Under the pieces are notes generated by a model. The model was not told the origin of the DNA. It saw only the letters and a list, made by a program, of their open reading frames with translations, and did no database searches. A DNA stretch of 64,000 nucleotides from Sporosarcina sp. FSL K6-2383 (lineage in GTDB: Bacteria; Bacillota; Bacilli; Bacillales_A; Planococcaceae): positions 2,395,501-2,459,500 of the forward strand of contig NZ_CP152017.1 in the NCBI RefSeq assembly GCF_038618305.1, in the 5' to 3' direction. Position numbers and translations under genes: made by a program. Positions 1-8,478 of the stretch are shown here, one piece after another. Each line of letters begins with the position of its first letter. The first letter of the stretch is position 1.

Positions 1-383
1 GGACGATAAATTTCATATTGTGTCGCATCCGCATGCAAGTTTATTTCTTGGTGCGGATGTTTTCCGTAGTAATGACTCGGAATATCTCCTGCGATAACGA
101 CCATCGGTGTACAGTCCAGTGCCGCGTTAGCAACACCCGTCGCCGCATTCGTCAACCCCGGGCCAACGTGACTTAGGACAACAGCCGTTTGTTTTTTAGC
201 ACGAGCATAGCCATCAGCCGCATGCGCTGCGACTTGTTCATGGCGAACGTTGACAAATTTAATAGAACTTTTCTCCAACTCGGAAAGAACAGCGATATTC
301 GTATGACCACAAAGACCGAAAATATGTTCAACCCCACGATTTTCAAGGTATTTTACTAATTGACGCGAAATTAATTCTTGCAT
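1..383 (-). CDS. TPP-dependent enzyme, 5' part only (runs off the left window edge)
   Basis: This is the first 127 codons of a thiamine-diphosphate enzyme. It starts at ATG 383-381 behind an AAGGAGG ribosome site at about 391-397 and continues beyond base 1. It is identical in DNA and protein to the first part of the complete gene at 10612-12372. Visible features are the N-terminal pyrimidine-binding domain with the conserved catalytic glutamate in RHEQVAAHAADGYA. It lies directly downstream of the alcohol dehydrogenase at 386-1381, whose stop codon falls inside the repeat. Whether the gene is complete outside the window cannot be seen. Confidence 0.85.
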   Translation of the reverse strand, partial: MQELISRQLVKYLENRGVEHIFGLCGHTNIAVLSELEKSSIKFVNVRHEQVAAHAADGYARAKKQTAVVLSHVGPGLTNAATGVANAALDCTPMVVIAGDIPSHYYGKHPHQEINLHADATQYEIYR

Positions 384-403
384 GGTTAAGCATCCTCCTT
401 AAA
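1..403. repeat. Left copy of a 403-bp exact direct repeat
   Basis: Bases 1-403 match 11990-12392 base for base, in the same orientation, and diverge immediately after (AAAATTCAAC here, AAATTTGCAA in the other copy). The repeat covers the 5' end of the TPP enzyme gene, its start codon, its ribosome site and the last codons of the upstream alcohol dehydrogenase. Its left limit lies outside the window, so 403 bp is a minimum. Confidence 0.97.
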
Positions 404-1381
404 ATTCAACAGAATTTTTCCATAATTACCTGAAATGGCATCCTCATAAGCTTTTGCATAATCCGTAAAATGATAGATTTTAGAAATGATATGATCTACA
501 TAGAAATCCTCTTTCAATAAGTATTCGATACTCTTTAGGAAATCGCCCGGTAAATTATAAATAATCGAACCAAGTAATGTAATTTCTTTTCGGACCACTT
601 GAATGACCGGTATTGTAGCTTCTTGCGTAATACCAATTGAGATCATTGCCCCACCCGGCTTTACTAATTCGATACCCTGTTCAAAGGAAGACCTGACGCC
701 AGCCGCTTCGATAACGACATCAAACAGTTCTCCTGTTACATCCTGTGGTAACTTTGCTTGGGTGTGGGGATAACAGCTTGTCACTTTTCCAAGCTTTTCT
801 TGATGTATATCGATACCAGTTATATTTGCTCCAAAATAATTTACTAACGTCATGGCAAGCATGCCTTCTGTTCCACAACCAATGATTGCTACAGATGTAT
901 CTTTTGTAATTTCCACTTTTTCTAATGCGTGAACAATTACTGCAAAAGGTTCGATCAATACGGCTCGTTCATTTGAAAGTTCCTCCGGAATAGGGATAAT
1001 GTATTTTCCCGAAATTATAAATTCTTCGGAGAAACCGCCATTCATATTAACACCCAATGATTGCTTATGTTCGCAAAGATTTGTTCTACCTTTTCGGCAA
1101 AATTCGCATTCACCACAAAATGAATTAGGCATGATAACAACCCTTTTTCCAATTTCATAGTTTACTTCTTTTCCTACTTCAAGAATCGTACCAATTAATT
1201 CATGACCGGGGAAAATCGGGTAAGTAGCATGTGCTAACTTTCCTTTATATACACTTAGATCTGATCCACAAATTCCACCATAAATTAATTTTATTTTCAC
1301 TTCATCATCTTTTAATAAAAATGTTGAGGGAAACTCTTTCAATTCCAATTCCCCCGGCTTATTTATAACTAATCCCAACAT
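386..1381 (-). CDS. Zinc-dependent medium-chain alcohol/polyol dehydrogenase (paralogue 1)
   Basis: A 331-residue MDR-family NAD(P) dehydrogenase related to sorbitol and threonine dehydrogenases, predicted to oxidise a secondary alcohol or reduce the matching ketone. Cys38 (GGICGSD) and GHE about residue 60 are catalytic-zinc ligands. CGECEFCRKGRTNLC supplies the four structural-zinc cysteines, and IIGCGTEG is the nucleotide loop. ATG 1381 is chosen over GTG 1390 because AGGTGA is correctly spaced and the paralogue at 4730-5731 starts at the same residue. The last codons and the stop lie in the duplicated TPP leader, so the C-terminus (NFKEDA) differs from the paralogue's. The substrate is unknown. 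Confidence 0.88.
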   Translation of the reverse strand: MLGLVINKPGELELKEFPSTFLLKDDEVKIKLIYGGICGSDLSVYKGKLAHATYPIFPGHELIGTILEVGKEVNYEIGKRVVIMPNSFCGECEFCRKGRTNLCEHKQSLGVNMNGGFSEEFIISGKYIIPIPEELSNERAVLIEPFAVIVHALEKVEITKDTSVAIIGCGTEGMLAMTLVNYFGANITGIDIHQEKLGKVTSCYPHTQAKLPQDVTGELFDVVIEAAGVRSSFEQGIELVKPGGAMISIGITQEATIPVIQVVRKEITLLGSIIYNLPGDFLKSIEYLLKEDFYVDHIISKIYHFTDYAKAYEDAISGNYGKILLNFKEDA

Positions 1382-1539
1382 CCTCTTCACCTACCCATCT
1401 TCTTTGTTTTGTATTTTTGCTATTCACTCAATTACTTCGCCGATCGATTACGATCATTCCGAAGAGTCTTTACATAAACATTATTATTCCCTTTACAAAC
1501 ATACTACCTATAATTCAACCATTTTTTAAGATATTTTTA

Positions 1540-1553
1540 TTAGATCGATCCAA
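1540..1553. promoter_or_regulatory. Operator TTAGATCGATCCAA
   Basis: One mismatch from the perfect palindrome TTAGATCGATCTAA found twice at 13943-13981. It is about 160 bp upstream of the alcohol dehydrogenase start at 1381, consistent with control of that transcription unit by the same unknown regulator. Confidence 0.6.
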
Positions 1554-1561
1554 TTCAATTT

Positions 1562-1575
1562 TGAAAGCGCTACCG
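1562..1575. promoter_or_regulatory. cre-like CcpA site (imperfect)
   Basis: TGAAAGCGCTACCG fits the catabolite-responsive element TGWNANCGNTNWCA at all but the last positions. It lies 9 bp from the operator at 1540-1553, the same pairing of operator and cre as at 14036-14095. Confidence 0.4.
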
Positions 1576-1668
1576 TAATCGTACGATAAAACACCATTAT
1601 ACGCAAGATTCCCTCACTAATTATTTGAAGAATGCAATAGTTCTGGTTTTATCATTTGTAATTATAAG

Positions 1669-1700
1669 AAAACCAGGCGAAAATCATGCCCGGCTTTTTT
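1669..1700 (-). terminator. Possible terminator after the acylating aldehyde dehydrogenase
   Basis: On the minus strand GCCGGGC and GCCTGGT can pair around a short loop and are followed by TTTTC. The stem is short and contains G-U pairs. Confidence 0.35.
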
Positions 1701-1822
1701 GAATAGAGAACTTCCGACACTTCGTTCGCTTTTAAGCTATTTACTTTTAAAATCTCTGTCCGATTTTTTACCGGTCTAAAAATATATCAAAAAATCTGTG
1801 CTAGAATAAATGTCTTCAATTA

Positions 1823-3253
1823 TTAATTTTCTAATTCAGAATCATAAAATTCTCCAAATAACTCTTCATCAGCTGGTCGATCCTCAGCAATTTGACGTGA
1901 AACCCAAGTCGTATTCATATAATGTTTAAGATTTACGTTCTCAGACACGATATTTCCACCCCATGTACCGCAACCTAGACTAGATGTCATTGGCATTCCA
2001 TTGTCAAAAGCACCAGCATTAGCCTTGGACTGAGGTTGACGAACCATAATTCTGCTAACAGGCGCCGCTAAAGCAAGACGGTGAATGTGATCATCGTCGA
2101 ATGAAAAGATACCGCAAGAATGACCTTTTCCACCTACTTCGTAAACAGCTCGCATCATATCAAGGGCGTTTTCAAATTCTCCCTCATATTTATAGACTGC
2201 CATTAAGGTTGTCAGCTTCTCACCTGAGTAGGGATGTTCTTTACCAATGCCATCGCCTTTGACAATAATAAACTTACGATCGCCAGGGATGTTAAAGCCA
2301 GCAATTTCAGCTAACTGCTGCGGCGCGATTGCTACAGTCGTTGGTAAGCGTTTTCCTTCTTCGTCCCAGATCACGTCGCGCAGTTTAGCTTTTTCTTGAT
2401 CATTGGCTAAATATCCACCTTCTTTAATCAGTGCCTCAAGCATTTTATCAAAAATTTGATCGCTTATAATTAAATTTCCATCCGCTGAACAACCTGAACC
2501 AAAGTCCGATGTTTTACTCAACATCGAATTTCGGGCCGCTTGTGCTACATCAGCAGTTTCATCGATGATCATTGTGGAGTTACCCGCTCCTACGCCATAG
2601 GCAGGTGTTCCAGAGCTATATGCGCTCTTAACTAGGTCTTTACCACCAGTAGCAAGTGCAAGATCAGCACGTTCCATAAGGGCTTTTGTCATCGGAATAT
2701 TTACATTCGTTAGGCATTGTAAAATATCAGCGGGTGCTCCTTCTCTTTCAAGCGCATCTCGCATTAGCTGTACTGTCTCGAAAGAAGTATTTTTTGCACG
2801 TGGATGTGGTGAAAAAATAACTACATCTCTAGCTTTAATTGCGTAGATCGCTGTTCCGGCAGGAGTTAAATCTGGATTAGTCGTTGGAACGATGGAAGAG
2901 ATAATTCCCACTGGTTTTGCGTATTTAGCAATACCCTTCTCAAGATTCTCTTCAATAATACCGATACTCTTTTGACGCAAAGCATCTCGTAGGATCCCAC
3001 GAATTTTAAAGCGTTTGTTCATACGACTCTCAGGGTCGCCAAGCCCACTTTCCTTTATACCCATATCCGTCAGACGTGTAAAAGTCTTTTTATTCGATAC
3101 TGCCCATGCAACAGCTTGACACAGTCGATCCACCTTCTCTTGGTCATATGTTTCAATAATAGCTAACGCTTTTCTAGCCTTTTCAAATGCTACATCTAGT
3201 TCTTGCTCCTGTTCTTCTGTAAGAGCTTTCGGTTTTGTAAGACTACTCGACAA
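1823..3253 (-). CDS. CoA-acylating aldehyde dehydrogenase, resembling sulfoacetaldehyde dehydrogenase (SauS) type
   Basis: A 476-residue aldehyde dehydrogenase-superfamily protein of the acylating kind (aldehyde + CoA + NAD(P)+ to acyl-CoA). The likely nucleophile is the cysteine in DFGSGCSADGN. GCGTWGGN and the C-terminal NLKHYMNTTWVS block recall SauS-type and EutE-like enzymes. TTG 3253 is chosen as start: GGAGGT ends 7 nt before it, whereas an upstream in-frame ATG at 3346 has no ribosome site and adds unrelated residues. No encapsulation peptide or microcompartment gene is nearby. It sits between a Gfo/Idh oxidoreductase and an alcohol dehydrogenase. The family is fairly sure, but the sulfoacetaldehyde substrate is only a resemblance from memory. 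Confidence 0.75.
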   Translation of the reverse strand: MSSSLTKPKALTEEQEQELDVAFEKARKALAIIETYDQEKVDRLCQAVAWAVSNKKTFTRLTDMGIKESGLGDPESRMNKRFKIRGILRDALRQKSIGIIEENLEKGIAKYAKPVGIISSIVPTTNPDLTPAGTAIYAIKARDVVIFSPHPRAKNTSFETVQLMRDALEREGAPADILQCLTNVNIPMTKALMERADLALATGGKDLVKSAYSSGTPAYGVGAGNSTMIIDETADVAQAARNSMLSKTSDFGSGCSADGNLIISDQIFDKMLEALIKEGGYLANDQEKAKLRDVIWDEEGKRLPTTVAIAPQQLAEIAGFNIPGDRKFIIVKGDGIGKEHPYSGEKLTTLMAVYKYEGEFENALDMMRAVYEVGGKGHSCGIFSFDDDHIHRLALAAPVSRIMVRQPQSKANAGAFDNGMPMTSSLGCGTWGGNIVSENVNLKHYMNTTWVSRQIAEDRPADEELFGEFYDSELEN

Positions 3254-3464
3254 TGTTATTACCTCCTCATAATTAACATCTACATTAGTGATGTGAGCAC
3301 TACCGTAAAACGGAACTCGATTGCACACAGTGGAACTAACTATCATAATCTTATAATAAGTACTGATAATTTACAATACTTTTACTCGATTTCAATAATA
3401 AGATTACTTTTCATTCCATACTCAAACAATGCTTGTTAGGGGCCACTTTGGAATTATAAATGAT

Positions 3465-4646
3465 TTAGTTCTCTTCGAAATGAATTCTTCTGCCTTCACT
3501 TGCCGAAAAATATGCCGCGTATACTACTTTGATTGTTTCATAGGCTAAATCAATACCTGATAGTGGTTGTCTATCCTCAACAATACATTCCATAAAATCT
3601 TGCAGTTCATAGGTGTACCCCCGCAAAATCTCCTCAGCAACAAAGACATTATTCCATCCCGTCTTTTCTTCCAGCATCTCAGATATGTAAACATCCTCTA
3701 GACCTTCTTGATCCAAAAAATAAGTTTGTAAATTATCTGTAGGTGTAATATTGCACATCAATACACCGTCATTCGCATAGATCTCTATATAATTTTTGGT
3801 CCCTCCTAACACATGATCACTTGACATGACAACAGCTTTTGTTCCATCCGAAAAAGTGATCGTCACATTCGCGAAATCTTCTACATCGATTGGTTTACCC
3901 GTTAGATGCCTTTTGTCGTAATCTGTTAATGACGTAATGATGTTCCCCGTATCCGCCGAGACACTGACCACTGAAATTTCTTCATTTCTAGCATCCGCCT
4001 CTACTTGCTTTAGCCATAGTACTCCGGAAATCGGATGGCATCCTAATCGAATGAGTGCACCACCACCTGTTTTTTCCCATATACCTGCTACCGCTGAACT
4101 AGAGCCTCTAATACTTTCTTCACCCTTCATAAACAACAGTTTGCTCTTTTTGCTTCGGATGATTTCAGCAGCCTTTAAAATATTTGGCGAATAAATATAG
4201 TTTTCTGCATACATAAACATTTTTTTGTTCGAAGCAATAATTTTTTTTGCCTCTTCAATTTCCCTTAAAACTGATTCATACATTTTAGCCTTAGAAACAT
4301 TATGGCCAATTGGTTTTTCATCATCTTCCTCACCAAAATAACCCGTTAATGGTTTTTCACAAATGACATGTTTTCCAGCTTTTAATGCTTCTAGTGCAAA
4401 TTTCAGATGTAGATGAGGGGGTGTCACGATATCTATCACATCAATTTCCTGGTCACTTAACACTTCATTAAAATCAGCAGTTATTTGCTCAAATCCGTAT
4501 GCCTTTGCAATTTCTTCTGCTCTAACCATATCCAAATCGACGATTGTTTTTAATCTTATATTGACACCATGTACCTTTGAATATCCTCTACCGTGTAAAT
4601 GAGCCGCATAACCCGCACCTACCAAAGCTACCGTAACAGTTTTCAT
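3465..4646 (-). CDS. Gfo/Idh/MocA-family oxidoreductase
   Basis: A 393-residue NAD(P)-dependent sugar or cyclitol dehydrogenase-like protein. The N-terminal Rossmann fold begins at VALVGAGYAAHLHGRG, the family EKP motif is in HVICEKPLTG (about residue 95), and the C-terminal alpha/beta domain carries GGGALIRLGCHPI with the usual histidine region. The insertion after EKPLTG (acidic, about 20 residues) is longer than in many relatives. It is the second gene after alcohol dehydrogenase paralogue 2 on the same strand, so it probably belongs to the same sugar/polyol or organic-acid pathway. The substrate cannot be told from sequence. Confidence 0.85.
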   Translation of the reverse strand: MKTVTVALVGAGYAAHLHGRGYSKVHGVNIRLKTIVDLDMVRAEEIAKAYGFEQITADFNEVLSDQEIDVIDIVTPPHLHLKFALEALKAGKHVICEKPLTGYFGEEDDEKPIGHNVSKAKMYESVLREIEEAKKIIASNKKMFMYAENYIYSPNILKAAEIIRSKKSKLLFMKGEESIRGSSSAVAGIWEKTGGGALIRLGCHPISGVLWLKQVEADARNEEISVVSVSADTGNIITSLTDYDKRHLTGKPIDVEDFANVTITFSDGTKAVVMSSDHVLGGTKNYIEIYANDGVLMCNITPTDNLQTYFLDQEGLEDVYISEMLEEKTGWNNVFVAEEILRGYTYELQDFMECIVEDRQPLSGIDLAYETIKVVYAAYFSASEGRRIHFEEN

Positions 4647-4729
4647 GATTTGCCTCCTGTTCTAACAAACATTCGATATCAAATCTTTATTGTATATATG
4701 CCATGAATCGATATAAATGGTGTCTATTA

Positions 4730-5731
4730 TTAGTATTTACGTTGAGTATTTTCGAATTTTAAGATAATTTTTCCAAAGTTACCAGTCAAGGCATTTTCAT
4801 ATGCTTGTTTGTATTCTATAAAAGGCAAAACCATGGATACAATTGGTTCTACGTTCAAATCGGGATCCCTCAAATAGGCAATTGTTTGTAGATAATCATC
4901 TGGGAAGCTATAAATAATTGACCCGAAAATAGTTTGATCGTTTCGAACTACTTGTATGAATGGTATATTGGCTTCTGGTGCAAGACCAATTACAACCATT
5001 GCACCGCCAGGTTTCATCAATTGGATACCTTGTTCAACAGAAGCTTTTACCCCCGCTGCTTCAACGACTATATCAAATGTTTCATTTGTTAACTCTTCGG
5101 GATAGACTGCCCTAATCTCTCCAATTCTCCTGACTATTTCATGCTTCTTAGGATTGATGTCAATCACAGTAACTTGTGCTCCTAAACGATAAGCTAATGA
5201 AGCTGCTAACATACCTATCGTACCGCCACCAATTATTGCAACTGATGTACCTTTTGTGATCTCAACCTTTTTAAATGCACTTACAACAACTGCAAACGGT
5301 TCAATTAAAACTGCTTTTTCATCAGCCAAATCGTCGGGAATTGGCAGGACAAACTTGGATGATATTACAAATTCCTCTGCAAATCCGCCATCCATATTGA
5401 TACCTAAGGATTTCTTATTTCGACAAATATTTGTACGCCCTTGCTTGCACATTTCACACTCATCACAGAATGTATTCGGTAAAACGACCACTCGGGTTCC
5501 TATTTTGTATTTGGAACTCTCGCCACTTTCAATAATCGTGCCGACCAATTCATGTCCCGGTCGCAATGGATAAACAGCATGTGCAAACTTTCCTTTCAAA
5601 AAACTAAGATCAGATCCACAAATACCACCATAGTTTACCTGGATCTTTACTTCATCATTGTGTGAAATTTGGACCAATTCAACGTTTCTTATTTCAATCT
5701 CCAATGGCTTTTTCACAACCAACTCTAACAT
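4730..5731 (-). CDS. Zinc-dependent medium-chain alcohol/polyol dehydrogenase (paralogue 2)
   Basis: A 333-residue MDR dehydrogenase clearly paralogous to the gene at 386-1381: long shared blocks such as YGGICGSDLS, PGHEL, KSLGINMDGGF and AVLIEPFAV align without gaps in the first two thirds. The catalytic zinc Cys38, the structural CDECEMCKQGRTNIC and the loop IIGGGTIG are intact. GGAGGG precedes ATG 5731. It lies between dctP and the Gfo/Idh gene, all on the minus strand with 82-300 bp spacers, so it may be co-transcribed with the transporter or have its own promoter. The two dehydrogenases may act on epimeric or successive intermediates (inference). Confidence 0.88.
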   Translation of the reverse strand: MLELVVKKPLEIEIRNVELVQISHNDEVKIQVNYGGICGSDLSFLKGKFAHAVYPLRPGHELVGTIIESGESSKYKIGTRVVVLPNTFCDECEMCKQGRTNICRNKKSLGINMDGGFAEEFVISSKFVLPIPDDLADEKAVLIEPFAVVVSAFKKVEITKGTSVAIIGGGTIGMLAASLAYRLGAQVTVIDINPKKHEIVRRIGEIRAVYPEELTNETFDIVVEAAGVKASVEQGIQLMKPGGAMVVIGLAPEANIPFIQVVRNDQTIFGSIIYSFPDDYLQTIAYLRDPDLNVEPIVSMVLPFIEYKQAYENALTGNFGKIILKFENTQRKY

Positions 5732-5978
5732 TCATGACCCTCCACAAAATTAGTTTTATTTGGTGTTGTCATCCCTTTTTAGAATCATAGTTCGGCTCAA
5801 ACACATTCATGTTAGCGATCTACTCTTGAATACGGTACGATCGTGTTTCTCAAGATACAATACAATGTTTGGCTTGAAAAACTCTACTTTTTTCATTTTT
5901 CCGAAGAATAAATTGTTGATAGCAGAAAGAAAATTAAACGATCGACCTATGTAATCAGAAAATACATATAACAAAAAT

Positions 5979-6009
5979 GGATTCAAATAAAGTAGCTTTA
6001 TTTGAATCC
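5979..6009 (-). terminator. Hairpin after dctP
   Basis: GGATTCAAATAAAG and CTTTATTTGAATCC form a perfect 14-bp stem with a 3-nt loop, 20 bp downstream of the dctP stop. It should reduce read-through from the TRAP genes into the alcohol dehydrogenase gene. There is no long U-run, so efficiency is uncertain. Confidence 0.6.
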
Positions 6010-6029
6010 AATATTTGTAAGAAGAAATG

Positions 6030-7106
6030 TTATTTCTTCGCTTCTTCTAATAACCTGTTGACTAAGTCTTCACCAATCTCTTTCTTATGTTTATCATAGA
6101 CAGGTATTATTTTATCTGCCCATACTTGTCTTTCTTCCGGAGATAATGTAGTGATCGTCATACCTTTTTCAATGAGAAGATCTTTATATTTAGCATCTTC
6201 TATCGCCTTTTCTTCTCTTTGGAACGCCTGTGCTTCATCGGTCGCTTTTCTGATTGCAGCTTGTTGGTCTTCTGTCAGATCTTCAAACCATTTCTTATTC
6301 ACAATAAATGGATTTACACCAATTAAATGTTGAGTTTCTGTTACATACTTTTGAACTTCGTACATATTTGCTTCTGCGATTACACTAAATGGATTTTCTT
6401 GTCCATCAACAATACCTTGTTGTAATGAAGTAAATAGTTCTGGAAATGCGATCGGTGTAGGAATTGCACCAAGTTCTGTCCATACATCTAGCTGAATTTG
6501 ATTTTCCAATGTCCTAATTTTCAAGTTTGCGAGGTCATCTGGTGATTTAATCTCACCATCGTTATTCGTTAAATTTCGAATACCACTCTCCCAGAAGTTT
6601 AAACCTATCATGCCGATATCATCCAGATCGGCTAATACTTCTTGACCTAAAGGACCATCTAGTATTCTATGGGAATCTTCTCTAGTCGGGAATGTAAATG
6701 GTAAAGACCACAGATTGAATCGAGGAGAGAAGTTTGACATTACTGCCGCTCCAATCGGTCCACCTTGGATCGTACCTAGTTGTACACCTTCAATAATATC
6801 TCGTTCCCCACCTAATTGACTGTCTGGAAAAACCTCAACAGTGATAGATCCATTTGTTTCTGCTTCTACAATTTCTTTAAACTTGTACATCGCTTTACCC
6901 ATAGCAACATGCTCTTTGTCTGTAGATCCAATTTTCATTATTACTGATTTTTCTGTCGGTTTTTCCGTTTCTTTTTCTGCACTTTTACTGCTGTCTGTAG
7001 ACTTTGTTTCTTCAGGCTTTGCATCCTCATTTGAGGTCGATTCTCCCGCACACGCAGCTAGAGCAAGAACCAATAACAACAGAACACCATAAATAATTTT
7101 CTTCAT
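6030..7106 (-). CDS. dctP: TRAP transporter substrate-binding lipoprotein DctP
   Basis: A 358-residue extracytoplasmic solute receptor of the DctP family. The lipoprotein signal ends in the lipobox LALAAC (Cys19), followed by an acidic/Lys/Ser linker and the periplasmic-binding fold. The invariant arginine that pairs with a substrate carboxylate is probably in LKIRTLENQ; FFTSLQQG/VDGQENP-type motifs are present (LFTSLQQGIVDGQENPF). It binds an organic acid or acidic sugar for the DctQM permease encoded just upstream. It is the last gene of a DctQ-DctM-DctP run. The ligand probably has a carboxylate or sulfonate group, as is usual for TRAP receptors. Confidence 0.93.
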   Translation of the reverse strand: MKKIIYGVLLLLVLALAACAGESTSNEDAKPEETKSTDSSKSAEKETEKPTEKSVIMKIGSTDKEHVAMGKAMYKFKEIVEAETNGSITVEVFPDSQLGGERDIIEGVQLGTIQGGPIGAAVMSNFSPRFNLWSLPFTFPTREDSHRILDGPLGQEVLADLDDIGMIGLNFWESGIRNLTNNDGEIKSPDDLANLKIRTLENQIQLDVWTELGAIPTPIAFPELFTSLQQGIVDGQENPFSVIAEANMYEVQKYVTETQHLIGVNPFIVNKKWFEDLTEDQQAAIRKATDEAQAFQREEKAIEDAKYKDLLIEKGMTITTLSPEERQVWADKIIPVYDKHKKEIGEDLVNRLLEEAKK

Positions 7107-7200
7107 TCCTTGACACCCCTTAAATTTTTTATATTTTGAAAGATTCTTCAGAGAACATCTCTCTCAAAAATCTAGTTCAACAAGTTAATAGACCTCTGTA

Positions 7201-8478
7201 TTACTTCGTAAAGACCTGAGGTAACCAAGTCGATATCGAAGGGATATAACTCAAAATTAAGACATTAGCAATCATCACAAGCACAAAAAGTACGGTGTAT
7301 TTCAGTAGTTTTTCCATGCTAATATTGGCAACTTGACTTACCATAAATAGATTAACTCCAAATGGTGGTGTGATCATTCCCATAGCTAAGTTAACAATCA
7401 TCACAATCCCAAAGTGAACTGGATCGATACCATAAGAAATCGCAACAGGAACTAAAATTGGAGCAAGAATAAGGATTGCCGCTCCAGAGTCAAAAAACAT
7501 TCCAACGATGAACAGCAATAGGTTGATGATGAGTAAGAAAATGATAGGATTACTAGAAACTCCACCAAACCAAGTAGCTACAGCTTGAGGAACTCCGTCA
7601 CTAGTAAGAATCCAGCCAAATAGCCCCGCATTCGCAATAATTATTAATACAACCGAACTCGTTAAAGCACAGTTATAAAAAATCTGTGGAAGGTCTTTCC
7701 ACTTCAGCTCCTTGTAAACAAACAAACCCACAATTAATGCGTACACACAAGCTACAACTGCTGATTCGGTTGGGGTAAAATATCCACTATAAATCCCGCC
7801 CAATATGATGACAGGCATAATCAATGCCAATATAGCATCTTTAAACGAAATAAATTTTTCTTTCCAAGAATACCTTTTTTCACCTGAGTATTTTTTCACT
7901 TTAGATACGAAATAGACAAGGATCATAAAAGTAACCCCGATCATAAAACCGGGAATAATTCCTGCAAAAAACAGATCTTGAATCGACACGCCAGCAGCAA
8001 CACCGTATAAAATAAGCGGTATACTTGGAGGAATAACAACCCCTAACTCGCCAGCCGCAGCGACAGTCGACGATGCAAAACCTTTATCATACCCTTTGGC
8101 AACCATCGCTGGTATCATAATTGCACCAATAGCCGCTACGGTTGCAACACCTGAGCCTGAGATTGAAGCAAAAAACATACAAGCTAAAATAGAAACCATT
8201 CCTAGACCACCTGTCATTGATGCAACGAGTGAGTACGCAAAATCGACTAAACGTTTTGACATACCGCCTTTTTCCATCAACCCTCCAGCAAGGATGAAAA
8301 AGGGAACCGCTAATAATGTAAAAGAATCCATCGTTGTAAACAACCGCTGAATAATGACAGTAGGCGGCATTCCATCTTGAAAAATCATAATTGCAGACGA
8401 TAATCCGACAGATATTGCAACGGGAACACTGAGGATTAAAAACAACATAAATGAGGCAAATAATATAATCGGACCCAT
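7201..8478 (-). CDS. dctM: TRAP transporter large permease DctM
   Basis: A 425-residue integral membrane protein with about 12 hydrophobic segments, the cation-coupled permease of a TRAP transporter (TRAP_DctM/GntP-like family). Typical motifs include VPFFILAGGLMEKGG, VSILACMFFASISGSG and NLAMGMITPPFGVNLF. ATG 8478 overlaps the dctQ stop in TAATG, with GGAGGGGA just upstream, indicating translational coupling. Longer in-frame starts upstream overlap dctQ and lack a site. It forms the transport complex with DctQ and the lipoprotein DctP. Confidence 0.93.
   Translation of the reverse strand: MGPIILFASFMLFLILSVPVAISVGLSSAIMIFQDGMPPTVIIQRLFTTMDSFTLLAVPFFILAGGLMEKGGMSKRLVDFAYSLVASMTGGLGMVSILACMFFASISGSGVATVAAIGAIMIPAMVAKGYDKGFASSTVAAAGELGVVIPPSIPLILYGVAAGVSIQDLFFAGIIPGFMIGVTFMILVYFVSKVKKYSGEKRYSWKEKFISFKDAILALIMPVIILGGIYSGYFTPTESAVVACVYALIVGLFVYKELKWKDLPQIFYNCALTSSVVLIIIANAGLFGWILTSDGVPQAVATWFGGVSSNPIIFLLIINLLLFIVGMFFDSGAAILILAPILVPVAISYGIDPVHFGIVMIVNLAMGMITPPFGVNLFMVSQVANISMEKLLKYTVLFVLVMIANVLILSYIPSISTWLPQVFTK

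Larger units (their letters stand above)
1391..1822. promoter_or_regulatory. 432-bp spacer with operator and cre-like site
   Basis: There is no convincing gene here. It holds a palindromic operator at 1540-1553, a cre-like sequence at 1562-1575 and a likely terminator for the upstream acylating aldehyde dehydrogenase at about 1669-1700. It probably contains the promoter of the left alcohol dehydrogenase and TPP-enzyme unit. Confidence 0.55.

Noticed and set aside
5760..5954. Open frame of 64 codons on the plus strand between dctP and alcohol dehydrogenase 2
   Set aside because: No ribosome site, no recognisable protein features; it lies in an A/T-rich spacer upstream of the dehydrogenase gene.
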